From positions 62,001 to 126,000 of the forward strand of contig NZ_CP107567.1 of NCBI RefSeq assembly GCF_025854275.1: a DNA stretch of 64,000 bases. Direction: 5' to 3'. This document shows positions 35,061-43,563 of the stretch, piece after piece; position 1 is the first letter of the stretch, and the number at the start of each line of letters is the position of its first letter. Both the position numbers and the translations under genes were made by a program. The DNA comes from Streptomyces peucetius. Its GTDB lineage: Bacteria; Actinomycetota; Actinomycetes; Streptomycetales; Streptomycetaceae. The notes beneath the pieces are model-generated. The model made no database searches. It was not told the origin of the DNA and saw only the letters and a program-made list of their open reading frames with translations.

Positions 35061-35462
35061 TCAGGAGGGCACGGGATCGGTGTCGTCCCATTTCCACCCG
35101 GTTTGAGGGAACTGATCCAGCAGGGCGGAGAGGGACGCTGCCTGGTGGATGGCCGATGACCAGTCTTCCGCGGAGACGTCGAGTGTCACCAGAGGTGGGG
35201 TGTCCTGGCGGAAGTCGTAGGCAAGCAGCTCGCGGCTTCCGTCTCCGCCGATGACGACGGCGCCGGGGAAGCGTTTCTGGAATTCACCGGCGTCGTTGAT
35301 GCCGATGAGCTCGTCCAGCGCGTCGATCACCAGGAAGTCGTCAGCGGGAGGAACGAACTGACTCAGACTCCCTGTAGTACCCAGGAAGTCCCGGTAGTCC
35401 TGGGGAAACCGGACTCCGAAGTGGTGCTCGACCTGCGCGATCTGGTCCTCGTTCGAACTCAT
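35061..35462 (-). CDS. SMI1/KNR4 (SUKH) family protein, probable immunity protein
   Basis: A 133-residue protein from ATG 35462: QIAQVEHHFGVRFPQDYRDF, LGTTGSLSQF, LDELIGINDAGEFQKRFPGA, VVIGGDGSRELLAYDF. This is the classic SUKH fold, used in bacteria as immunity against nuclease toxins. It is convergent with the barstar gene, 9 bp apart. No cognate toxin is adjacent. Confidence 0.85.
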   Translation of the reverse strand: MSSNEDQIAQVEHHFGVRFPQDYRDFLGTTGSLSQFVPPADDFLVIDALDELIGINDAGEFQKRFPGAVVIGGDGSRELLAYDFRQDTPPLVTLDVSAEDWSSAIHQAASLSALLDQFPQTGWKWDDTDPVPS

Positions 35463-35777
35463 GAGGCAGTTCTATCAAGGGCAGAGGAGGTGACGGTGGC
35501 CGCTTTGTGCCGCGGTGAGGAGGACACGTTTGCGGAGTAGGGGCAGCTTGGCTCGTCCGAACAGCGTCCGGCAGTGACCGCCCCCGCGGGCAACCACCCC
35601 AGCCTCCGCGCCGCCGTCGTCCGGGACTTCACCGTTGCCACCTCGGCTCCATGACGGGGCCCAGCGTCACGCCGTCAGGGACGCGGGATGCGCCCCTCAG
35701 GACGATCTCCGGCCGCGGCGTCAGGTTGCCGTCAAACGTCCTTCGGCGAGGACGGGGCGGGCAGTAACGTACTGATC
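35463..35777. other. 315-bp intergenic region
   Basis: I see no gene or strong structure. It separates divergent genes and should contain the promoters of the SMI1 gene and of the membrane-anchored protein that follows. Confidence 0.4.
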
Positions 35778-36557
35778 ATGTCCACGCCTCCGCAGCAGCC
35801 GTATCCACCGGGTCCCCCGCATTCGCCGTACGGGCAGCAGCCCGGCCCGTACATACCGGCGCAGGCGCCCTATCCGGTGATGACAGGGGTGTGGGTGCCG
35901 CCGCAGCCAGTGCCGCGAAAGAAGCGAACCGAACTCATCGCCGGCATCATCGCCGGATCACTCGTAGTTCTCGGAGCCGTGGGCTACGGACTGGTCCAGG
36001 TCGTCGGCCCCGTCAAACTGCCGGACGGCAACTGGCCGGAGGCGACACACCAGCTCAGCGCGCCGGGCACCGTGCTCGAGGGTTCCTACGCCCTCGCCCA
36101 GGACGCCTCGGACACCGAGGGACAGCAGATCCGCAGGGGCATCAACGACCACCGGGTCCGCGACAGAGGCATGACAGTCACCTCCTACCTCACAAAGGAT
36201 GGCGAGAACGCACTGCAGCTCAACGGGCTGTACGGCAAGATCAAAGAACCCGACTCGGTACGTGCCGAGGTCCTCACAGCACTGGAAGAGCCGTCGGAAG
36301 GCGACACCTTCTACCTTCCGCCGAACGACTTCCATCCGACCGGACACGACGTGACCGTGCTCTGCGCCGTCCGGGACATGGCACAGAACAAGCCGGTCAC
36401 CCAGGTCGCTTGTGCGTGGGCGGACCCGAACACCACTGCCGTGGCACTGTTCACCAGCACCACGCTCGACGAGCAGAAGCCCGAACAGGTCGCCCTCGCC
36501 CCCTACGCCGACCTGACCGCTCGGCTCCGCGAGGACGTGCGACAACCTCTCGGCTGA
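35778..36557 (+). CDS. Membrane-anchored protein with Pro-rich cytoplasmic tail
   Basis: From ATG 35778 (MSTPPQQPYPPGPPHSPYGQ), 259 residues. A Pro/Gln/Tyr-rich N-terminus of about 50 residues and KKR precede one transmembrane helix (ELIAGIIAGSLVVLGAVGYGL). The rest, about 180 residues, is outside the membrane: IRRGINDHRVRDRGMTVTSY, FYLPPNDFHPTGHDVTVLCA and VACAWADPNTTAVALFTST. The pattern is common in Streptomyces membrane proteins of unknown function. Confidence 0.7.
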   Translation: MSTPPQQPYPPGPPHSPYGQQPGPYIPAQAPYPVMTGVWVPPQPVPRKKRTELIAGIIAGSLVVLGAVGYGLVQVVGPVKLPDGNWPEATHQLSAPGTVLEGSYALAQDASDTEGQQIRRGINDHRVRDRGMTVTSYLTKDGENALQLNGLYGKIKEPDSVRAEVLTALEEPSEGDTFYLPPNDFHPTGHDVTVLCAVRDMAQNKPVTQVACAWADPNTTAVALFTSTTLDEQKPEQVALAPYADLTARLREDVRQPLG

Positions 36558-36587
36558 CGCCCGTTCAGGTCACGGGCGCAGGCTGGT

Positions 36588-36850
36588 TCAACGGAGCATG
36601 ACAGACCGCAGTACCCATCCCGCCCGGCATGGTGGGGCGGCGGGCGCTCGCATCCGAGCCCTGATCTCCCGGACCCGGTCCGCGCTGGTGAACGACACCT
36701 CGGCGATCTTCACCACCGGCATCCCTTGTGCGGACAGCAGGACCAACTGGGCCCGACGCGCGGTCACCACCGACCCGGTACCCTGCGGATGATCCGTAGT
36801 AGACGTCTGCCCTCGTCATCGTCGATCTCGTGCACCCGCACCCGCTCAGC
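36588..36850 (-). pseudogene. IS630-family transposase, N-terminal relic
   Basis: The minus strand reads VRVHEIDDDEGRRLLRIIRR, then after a one-base shift at about 36775 VVTARRAQLVLLSAQGMPVV and KIAEVSFTSADRVREI, the N-terminal helix-turn-helix region of an IS630-type transposase. Nothing downstream continues the gene. No terminal repeats were found. Confidence 0.7.
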
Positions 36851-36856
36851 CACAGA

Positions 36857-37546
36857 TCAGCAGCCTGACCGATCCGTCCAGCCCACACCAGGCCCATTGC
36901 CGCTGCCGGCATGCCGCCGCAACCACGCCGCCTCCCCAGGCGTCAGATTCGGGTCAGCCAACTTCACCCGGACCGCCTCCTGCATGCGCCCCGCCGGGTC
37001 GGTCCGGCAGCCGCTGCGCATACCGCGCAGCAACAACCCCCGCCCGAGGCGGGCGGCGAGTCCCGGCACCTCCGCACTGCCCACAGTCACCATGGTCATC
37101 GCCACATCGGCAGCCGGATCACCAGCGCCCGCATTGCACCAGTCGATCACTACCGGGCCCCGCCGGGTCAGAATGACGTTGCCTGGGTGCAGGTCGAGAT
37201 GCAGCACCCGGTCACCATCTGCCGTGCTGAACCGCTTGGGCAGCCACTCCGGTGCCGGCAGCGCATGCAGCCGGTCGTGCAGGCGACCCAGCTCCCGGCC
37301 GAGAGAACCCACCCGCCACGGGTGCCGGGCCAGCACATCCAGCATCGTCGGCCCGGCCAGCCGCTCAAGAACCATGTCGGTGTCGGTGATCTCGTACACC
37401 CGCGGCACCGGATACCCACATGCCGCAAGGTGCGTCATCAAGCGTGACTCCAGACCGGTGGGCCCCCCGTGCCGGTATCGCCGCAGCACCCTGGACTCGT
37501 CCAGGGCATACACATCAGCATCCCGGCCCTGCGCGATCAACTCCAT
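36857..37546 (-). CDS. Aminoglycoside-phosphotransferase-fold kinase
   Basis: A 229-residue protein from ATG 37546: MELIAQGRDADVYALDESRV, VLRRYRHGG, then VLHLDLHPGNVILTRRGPVV and IDWCNAGAGDPAADVAMTMV. His-x-Asp-x-His-Pro-x-Asn is the catalytic loop and IDW the metal-binding motif of the APH/choline-kinase fold. The usual substrate (drug, sugar or metabolite) cannot be told. The end of the gene abuts the IS630 relic, and the last 15 residues may be foreign. Confidence 0.8.
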   Translation of the reverse strand: MELIAQGRDADVYALDESRVLRRYRHGGPTGLESRLMTHLAACGYPVPRVYEITDTDMVLERLAGPTMLDVLARHPWRVGSLGRELGRLHDRLHALPAPEWLPKRFSTADGDRVLHLDLHPGNVILTRRGPVVIDWCNAGAGDPAADVAMTMVTVGSAEVPGLAARLGRGLLLRGMRSGCRTDPAGRMQEAVRVKLADPNLTPGEAAWLRRHAGSGNGPGVGWTDRSGC

Positions 37547-37675
37547 GCGGTTCAGTCTGCATTGACGGCTCAGCCCTCGCCAACAGGGCGAACGTTGCCT
37601 GAGGGAGTGTCTACTGAGGTTTTCGGGTCGTCGTCGGGTGGTGACGGTTCATGATCCTTGCGGTATGCCGGTGGT

Positions 37676-38432
37676 ATGCGTTATCCGGAGGGTGGGGGCC
37701 TGACCGCTGAGCGTCGGGCGTTTCGTGAGGGGATCCGGCTGCAAGCCGGCGAGAGGTTCGCGGCCGGTGAAAAGACGGCGGTGATCGCGAAGGACCTGCG
37801 GGTGAGTGTGCGGTCGGTGGAACGCTGGCACCGTGCCTGGCGCGAGGGCGGCATGGAGGGCCTGCGTTCCGCGGGTCCGGCGAACTCCCCGACCGTCACC
37901 GATGCCCAGTTCGCCGTGCTCGAGGAAGAACTCGGCAAGGGCCCGTCGGCGCACGGTTTCGAAGACCAGCGCTGGGTGAGTCTGTCGGTGGCGACTGTGT
38001 GGCGGCTGCTGAAACGGCACGGATGGTCCTGGCAGGCCCCCGCCCGCAGGGCACTCGAACGCGACGAGCACGCGGTCGAGCTGTGGAAGAAGGAGGTGTG
38101 GCCCCGGGTAAAAGGCTCGCGGCGGAGCACGGAGCATGGATCGTCTTCGAGGACGAGGCCGGCTTCTCGATGACGCCGCCCCGTGCCCGCACCTGGGGCC
38201 GACGCGGACACACCCCCGTCATCACAGTGAGGGGCAGGTCCCGCCGCCGGACCTCGGTCGCCGCGCTGTGCTGCTATAAACCCGGTGAGAAGACCCGTCT
38301 CATCCACCGGCCCCGCACCCACCTCTTGCTCAAAGGAGCACGCAAAAGCTTCTCCTGGCAGGACTACCGCAACCTGCTCGTGCGCGCGCACATCCAGCTC
38401 GGCGGGCCGATCGTGGTGGTCTGGGACAACTG
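37676..38432 (+). pseudogene. IS630-family transposase, frameshifted and cut by an IS110 end
   Basis: From ATG 37676 the reading MRYPEGGGLTAERRAFREGI, then KDLRVSVRSVERWHRAW and VATVWRLLKRHGWSWQAPAR is the winged-helix N-terminal part. At about 38112 the frame shifts and continues LAAEHGAWIVFEDEAGFSMT, TWGRRGHTPVITV and GGPIVVVWDN, carrying the first two catalytic Asp residues. The coding sequence stops at the WDN motif, where a sequence with IS110 features begins. No active transposase can be made. Confidence 0.8.
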
Positions 38433-38656
38433 TGAGACTCGTGGGGCGCCGTCCGGGGCCAGGGTCTGACCCGTGGGACAACTGGCCCAGGCTGCCTTGT
38501 TGAGGATCTGTCGGCCCGTGGTCCCGGGCGGTGCTTGCTGCCGCCGGACCGGCGGGCATGTCCCGATAGGGGCCTTGCCGCACAAGGCACCGTCACAGTT
38601 CTGACCGCCCACCGGCCCGCCGTCGGCCACAGCCCCGTGCCGATCGAGGAGCCGCG
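38433..38656 (+). ncRNA. Relic IS110 left end, candidate bridge-RNA region
   Basis: This stretch of about 220 bp has no gene and directly precedes the start of an IS110 transposase, where IS110-group elements encode their bridge RNA. The 11-mer tgggacaactg, present in the IS630 gene at the left junction (38422-38432), recurs at 38474-38484. Further on, tcacagtt (38593-38600) is the reverse complement of aactgtga across the left junction (about 38428-38435). These are the matches expected of target-binding and donor-binding loops. Boundaries and folding are not proven. The transposase itself is truncated. Confidence 0.4.
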
Positions 38657-38757
38657 TGACCATCACCAGCATGCCCCAGCCGACTTTGCCCGCACAGCGA
38701 GAAGAACCGCTGGCCGAGGACGTGATCCTGGGGGTGGACACCCACAAGGAGTTTCGC
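38656..38757 (+). pseudogene. IS110-family transposase, first 34 residues only
   Basis: GTG 38656 starts MTITSMPQPTLPAQREEPLA and EDVILGVDTHKEF. The motif ILGVDTHK holds the first catalytic Asp of the RuvC-like DEDD domain of IS110 transposases. Homology ends after about 34 residues. The downstream sequence is unrelated. Confidence 0.7.
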
Positions 38758-39137
38758 GTTCTGCCAGCAGCGCGGGATGAGCGGCGGCCAGATACGCAAG
38801 AACCCCGCCGACGGGGGAGGCGGCGGGGTGCATTCAGTGTGGCAGGAGAGCGCTACAAGCGTGCCCGTTTTGCCGCTTGGCTCGCCGCGCGTTGGCGAGC
38901 CTGGCATGACGGAAGAGCGGAGCCGGGGCAGGAAGGCGGGGCCGGCGGACGAGGCGCCGACGTGATGCGGAAGCAGAGGAGGGACGAGAGGAGGGACGAC
39001 AGAGCGAGCAGGCCGCGCTGGGCCGCCAGAACAACAAGCCTCTTCCTCCGACTATCGCGGAGAAAGACACCTCATGGAGTTAAGCCGTCAAGGTGTCCGG
39101 CAGGGGCACCGGTCTGAAGACGTCGAATAGTTCATGA
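38758..39137. other. 380-bp region without a gene, with two strong hairpins
   Basis: No gene is supported. Two hairpins stand out: 38802-38829, stem accccgccg / cggcggggt with a 10-nt loop, and 38879-38901, stem ggctcgcc / ggcgagcc with a 7-nt loop. They may be terminators or ends of a lost element. Confidence 0.45.
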
Positions 39138-39632
39138 TCACAGGGATGTGTCGGGCGTGAAGGCGTACGTCCGAAGCGGATCCAGGTGCAGCTCGTGCGG
39201 GCCCATGCAGTCCGCGGCAAGAGTTGCCACCCGCGCCCGGCACACGCACGTCATGTTGGGTCCTCCGGTTCCAAGAGGTCCGCAGCAACCGTGGTGAATA
39301 CCCAGAGAGCTGGCCAGTTGCAGGTTCAGCGTGTCCTCCGGGTGCACGATGACAGAGTTTCGGGGGCCGGCGGGCGTCATGTCGGTCATGCCGGGTGGCA
39401 TGAGAAGGGCCCGGCTCACAAGTGCGGACGGCGCCTGGGTGCCTGGGGCCACGAAGGGGGCGCCCCAGGGTTCGGGATCGATGGCGTAGCTGCCTCTCGG
39501 GACTGTCGAAGGCGCGAGCCGCGTCTTGCCGTGCCGGTCCCTGTCACGCACCGAGATGTCCGGGATGCTCTGAAGCTCCCGCAGGTCCGGGGTGAGTTCG
39601 GCACCGCACTTCGCGCAGTAGAAGACCGTCAT
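39138..39632 (-). CDS. Hypothetical protein with an N-terminal Cys pair
   Basis: From GTG or ATG 39632 (MTVFYCAKCGAELTPDLREL) about 164 residues. CAKCG begins a zinc-ribbon-like site; a later CCGPLGTGGPNMTCVCRARV and LAADCMGPHELHLDPLRTYA supply more Cys. The central RLAPSTVPRGSYAIDPEPWG and SVIVHPEDTLNLQL are conserved-looking. I recognise this as a recurring Streptomyces family of unknown function. The frame extends upstream to 39662 without added conservation. Confidence 0.65.
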   Translation of the reverse strand: MTVFYCAKCGAELTPDLRELQSIPDISVRDRDRHGKTRLAPSTVPRGSYAIDPEPWGAPFVAPGTQAPSALVSRALLMPPGMTDMTPAGPRNSVIVHPEDTLNLQLASSLGIHHGCCGPLGTGGPNMTCVCRARVATLAADCMGPHELHLDPLRTYAFTPDTSL

Positions 39633-39682
39633 ACCAACCGTTGTATCCACCGACAGCCTCATTCACGACCGCGTTCGCCTGC

Positions 39683-40830
39683 TCAGTCCGCCTGTCCAAC
39701 GGCGCAAACGGTGGGGAAGGCGATGGATTCGTCGAATGGGACTCGGGTCTGAAGGCAGTGATGCAGTTGCCCGAGCATCCGGTTGAACAGGTGCCGCAGG
39801 GCCTGCATGTGCCAGTCCCCGCCAGTCCGTCGTCGCCGGTAGTGGGCGTCGGCGCCGGCGAGCCGCTGAGGGAAGAGAAGGCCCATAGATGGCCGACGTG
39901 GTTGAGCCGGTTGTTCTTGACGAACCGGCGCCCGACGTAGTGGCGTTTGCCGGAGGCCCGAGTGATGGGGGCCGCGCCCGCGTATGCCTTCAGCCCTCCG
40001 GCGGTGGCGAACCGGGTGCGGTCGTCGCCGATCTCCGCGAGGATCCGTGCGCCGATCTGGGGGCCGATGCCGGGAAAGCTCAGCATGATCGGGGCGTCGG
40101 GATGGGCTCGAAAGGCTTCCTCAGCGGCCTGGCCAAGGTCGGCGACCGCTTCGCAGGAAGCGTCCAGCTGCAGCAGCAGGGCGAGGGCCTGCTTGCCCAT
40201 CGCTCCTTCGACCAGCGGGGCCTGGTGCGGCGCCTCCCGGCGGAAGAGCTGCTGCAGACGCTCAGCATCGGCCTCGATGTTCCTGCGTCGGCCGGCTCGC
40301 TTCATCATGGCGCTCAGGCGCCAGAGCGGCAGTTTGGCAGCCAGCGCGGGCGTCGGTGCGACCGCCAGGAGTCGGCGGGCGTCGGGGCGGGCCAGGCCGC
40401 CCGGCTTGTCCTTGAACGCCTCCAGGAACGCCGGAAAGTACTCGCGCGGCAGCGAACGGAGTTGGTTGCAGATCTGTTGCCGGTTCCAGACCGCGTCCTG
40501 CTGGGCTCGGGCCAGAACAGCCACTGCCTGGGCCAGGTCGGTGTCGGCAGCCAGCGGCCTGTGCATCGGCATGTCCGTGCGGATGATGTTGGCGAGCATG
40601 AGGGCGTCGCCGGGGTCGGACTTCTTGCGGCTCACGCCGTGGCGGTCGCGGTAGCGGGAGGCCGCCATCGGGTTGACCGCGAAGATCTGCCGGGCACCCT
40701 GCCTCAGCGTGACAACCAGCAGGCCGCGGTTCTTCACCCCGCCCTCGAAGCGTTCCACGGCCTGCAGCCGGATCCGCTCCCGCGTGGCCCTCTCGGCGTC
40801 GGTCAGCCCGCCGCCCTGCGCGTACCTCAC
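39683..40830 (-). pseudogene. IS110-family transposase joined in frame to an IS630 N-terminus, frameshifted at 3' end
   Basis: The frame starts at 40830 with MRYAQGGGLTDAERATRERI and RLQAVERFEGG, which is the start of an IS630 transposase, and then turns within a few codons into an IS110 transposase: QIFAVNPMAASRYRDRHGVS, KKSDPGDALMLANI, FPGIGPQIGARILAEIGDD and KAYAGAAPITRASGKRHYVG. The first 70-80 residues of IS110, with its first catalytic Asp, are missing. The end is broken too: the tail ADAHYRRRRTGGDWHMQALR and NRMLGQLHHCLQTRVPFDE is in another frame from about 39880. Probably inactive. Confidence 0.8.
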
Positions 40831-40913
40831 AGCCCCACAGCTACCGCAGCCGACAGGCCGGCGTCAGGCAAACATCCCCGACATCACCCAATCAAGTTCA
40901 GTACATCCTCGCT

Positions 40914-41110
40914 ATGAGGTACGCGGATGGCGGCGGTCTGACCGCCATGGGCGGGCGAAGCGTGAGGCGGTGCGTTTTCGAGGCTGCGGAGATGTTCAGG
41001 CAGGGGGTGCGGCCGCCGGAGATGGCCGCAGGTTACGGGTGTCGCGGAAGTCGGCGTACGCCTGGCGTGAGGACGTTCAGGGGTACGGCTCCAAGCGCCG
41101 TCGGCAGGTT
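40914..41110 (+). pseudogene. IS630-family N-terminal relic
   Basis: ATG 40914 begins MRYADGGGLTAMG, and in neighbouring frames GRAKREAVRF, FEAAEMFRQGVRPPE and RLRVSRKSAYAWRE can be read, which together are the N-terminal part of an IS630 transposase with at least two frameshifts. It lies head-to-head with the similar start at 40830 on the other strand, 83 bp apart. Confidence 0.6.
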
Positions 41111-41225
41111 CCGGCGTGGCCGGACGGTCACGATTGTCATGGCCGTGTCGCGATGTTCCCCGCATGGGTGCCGGCCGCCCCGGCGGGCCCGTACGCTCCG
41201 GCCACGCCGATGATTTGGGGGAAAC

Positions 41226-42041
41226 ATGCGTATCGGAGCCCTGCCCGCCGTGCGGGCGGCCGTGGCGGCGGTGGCCGGCGCCCTGCTGGCCACGCTCGCC
41301 GTCGCACCACCCGCCCGGGCCGACAACCACAACCTGACCCCGCCCGAGATCCTCAGCGCCTCCGTCCACGGCGGCCGCACGATCGTCCTCGGGCCGAACC
41401 AGACGCTGACCTTCCAGGCGACCGTCACCGCCAGAGCCGCCGCCGGCATCCTCCGCTACGGCGTCGAGATGGAGCTCGTCGGGCCCGGCGGCCTGAGGTG
41501 GGACGCTGCGCCCGACCTGCCGGCGGTCTGCGAACCCATCAGCGTCACCACCTCGGTGTGCACCGAATGGTTCCGGATCGACACTGGCAGCGCCGAGGTG
41601 ACCAACGGTTACGCCGGCGACTGGAAACTGTGGGCGACGGTGGCGAGCAACAACCTCCACACCCGCCCGGAGAGCAGCATCACCTCCGAGATCGATGCGG
41701 CCACGGCCAAGGTGCGGCGCAGCTCCAAGCTCACCTTCGCCGCCCTCCCCAACCCCGTCCGGCAAGGGCGCGACGTCAGCGCGCTCGGCCGCCTGCGGGT
41801 TGCCGACTGGGCGTCGAACTCCTACGTGGGCACACCGGGGCAGACCGTCGAGCTCGAGTTCTGCGCGACCCCGTGCCGGACCGTCGAGTCACTGCGCACT
41901 CTGCGCACCGGCACGTACGGGTTCACCGGGACGACGCATCCCGCCACCCGGGACGGTTCGTGGTGGCTGAGGTACGGGGGGACCGGGCAGAACGCCGCGA
42001 CCTACTCGCCGGGGGTGTTCGTCGATGTCCTGGAAGGCTGA
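41226..42041 (+). CDS. Secreted protein of unknown function
   Basis: A 271-residue protein from ATG 41226. The signal peptide ends near ARA-DNHNLTP after AAVAAVAGALLATLAVAPP. The mature part is beta-rich, with GPNQTLTFQATVTARAAAGI, YAGDWKLWATVASNN and GQTVELEFCATPC, similar to Ig-like calcium-independent domains in Streptomyces exoproteins. The stop overlaps the next start by 17 bp, so the two secreted proteins are made together. Confidence 0.7.
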   Translation: MRIGALPAVRAAVAAVAGALLATLAVAPPARADNHNLTPPEILSASVHGGRTIVLGPNQTLTFQATVTARAAAGILRYGVEMELVGPGGLRWDAAPDLPAVCEPISVTTSVCTEWFRIDTGSAEVTNGYAGDWKLWATVASNNLHTRPESSITSEIDAATAKVRRSSKLTFAALPNPVRQGRDVSALGRLRVADWASNSYVGTPGQTVELEFCATPCRTVESLRTLRTGTYGFTGTTHPATRDGSWWLRYGGTGQNAATYSPGVFVDVLEG

Positions 42042-43170
42042 GCGACCGGCGCGGTTCGCGCTGCCCCTGCTGCTCGCGGCGGGGCTGCTCTCCGCGACCG
42101 CGCCCGCGGCCGAGGCCTCGCCCGCGCCGCCCGGCTACGGGTACGTGCACGCCGACCGGGCGTCCTGGCCGGAGGGCTGGGACTACACCCCGAGCCGCAG
42201 TGCCAACTCCTCGGGCGGCACCAACTGGGTCTCCCGGACCGCGACCGGCGAGTACTCGGTGTTCATGCCCGGGCTGGGCACCGACCTGGAATCGAACCGC
42301 GGGGTGGCGCACGTGACCGCCCACGGGACGTCGAACGCGTACTGCTCGATCCGCTACACCAGCCGCTACACGGAGAACGTCGGCAAGGGGGATCCGACGG
42401 CGTATGCCGGGGTGTGGCTCTCTCTTCGGTGCTACTCGCCGGACGGGGCGCTCACCGACTCGGAGTTCTCGGCCAGTTGGGCGAACGCCGAGGAGCCCGA
42501 GGGCCAGAGCGGCTTCGCGTACCTGACCACGAGGCAGCTAAACAGCCACATGCCGTATCCGGAGTATCGCTACAACTCCAGCGGCTACGGCATAAAGGTC
42601 ACCCGTGTCGCCACCGGCCGCTACGAGGTGCAGCTGCCCGGGCAGGGCGGCGGCGGCTTCGATCCCACGGCCCAGCTGGGGCACGTCCAAGTGACCGCCG
42701 CCCAGGCGGCCTTCGGAGCCGAGCGCTGCATGGTCGAGGAGATCGAGAGTGCCTTCGATCCTGTGGTGATCGAGGTGAACTGCCATGACGTGGACGGCAG
42801 CCCCCGCGACACCCTCTTCTCCCTCACCTACGTACGGAAGGCCAGCCTGGTGCGGACGCCCGGGGGCGGCGCGTACGCCCGGGCCCGGGGCGGGGACGAG
42901 GAGCGTACGGACCGGCAGTGGACGTGGGACGCACTGGGCGAGCCCACCAGCGTGGCCGGCGAGTCCGGGGCGGACGAGGGGCGGTACTGGGTGAAGACCC
43001 CCATGATGGATCACTTCGACAAGGGGAACGTCCAGGTCACCGCCGAAGGCTCGGACGCGCGCTACTGCAAGGTGGCGAAGTGGAGTTCGGACGCGGGGAT
43101 CGAGGTGCGCTGCTTCAACCACAAGGGCGATCCGGCCCGCGGTCCCTTCCTCGTGTCGTACGCGTACTGA
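42025..43170 (+). CDS. Secreted protein with three tandem beta domains
   Basis: A 381-residue protein from ATG 42025; the signal peptide ALPLLLAAGLLSATAPAAEA ends near ASP. Three domains of about 110 residues follow the same plan, each opening with G-Y-x-V-x-x-P and ending in C-x-x-x-D/G: GEYSVFMPGLGTDLESNRGV, GRYEVQLPGQGGGGFDPTAQ and GRYWVKTPMMDHFDKGNVQV, each then followed by a ...YC or RC... and xLRCY/EVNCHD/EVRCFN segment. Paired Cys in each unit suggest disulphides. The function is unknown; it overlaps the preceding secreted protein gene. Confidence 0.7.
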   Translation: MSWKAERPARFALPLLLAAGLLSATAPAAEASPAPPGYGYVHADRASWPEGWDYTPSRSANSSGGTNWVSRTATGEYSVFMPGLGTDLESNRGVAHVTAHGTSNAYCSIRYTSRYTENVGKGDPTAYAGVWLSLRCYSPDGALTDSEFSASWANAEEPEGQSGFAYLTTRQLNSHMPYPEYRYNSSGYGIKVTRVATGRYEVQLPGQGGGGFDPTAQLGHVQVTAAQAAFGAERCMVEEIESAFDPVVIEVNCHDVDGSPRDTLFSLTYVRKASLVRTPGGGAYARARGGDEERTDRQWTWDALGEPTSVAGESGADEGRYWVKTPMMDHFDKGNVQVTAEGSDARYCKVAKWSSDAGIEVRCFNHKGDPARGPFLVSYAY

Positions 43171-43234
43171 CCGGACCGTTACGCGACCGACTCCATCCGG
43201 CCCGTCCGGAGCGCTCGAGGCGGCCGGGCCGTCG

Positions 43235-43400
43235 TGGTGGGTGGGGGTGTGGGCACCGGTCAGGGAGACGCCGGTGCCACCGAGGCGGCCGGCCACGATC
43301 TCGGCGGCGATGGAGACGGCGGTCTCCTCCGGGGTGCGGGCGCCGAGGTCGAGGCCGATCGGCGAGCGGAGCCGGGTGAGTTCGGCGGTGGCTCCAGCGC
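43235..43400 (-). pseudogene. XdhC-family accessory protein, C-terminal fragment
   Basis: The minus strand reads ELTRLRSPIGLDLGARTPEE and TAVSIAAEIVAGRLGGTGVS, the conserved C-terminal motif of XdhC-type xanthine dehydrogenase maturation factors. There is no upstream part and the fragment has no start. An orphan remnant. Confidence 0.7.
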
Positions 43401-43545
43401 AACCGTCAGCACTCTGCGTGGCAGGGCCTGATGCCCGGCCAGCGCGAGCTCCTGGAGGAGATCGGCCTCGTACCGCTGCCGCCTGCAGCAGAAAGCGCCC
43501 CCAAGGCCCGCAAGGCGGCATCTGGAGCCTTCGAGCGAGGCATGG
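43398..43545 (+). pseudogene. Fragment resembling a helicase-associated domain
   Basis: The plus strand reads AWQGLMPGQRELLEEIGLVP and LPPAAESAPKARKAASGAFE. GQRELLEEIGL resembles the repeated unit of helicase-associated-domain proteins of actinobacteria. It is too short to be certain and is cut by the IS701 end. Confidence 0.4.
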
Positions 43546-43563
43546 GCGGCCCTAGTAGTACTT

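Noticed and set aside
38879..38901. The strong hairpin as a possible integron attC or attachment site
   Set aside because: The stem lacks the paired core sites and the flanking sequence does not repeat; more likely a terminator or IS end.
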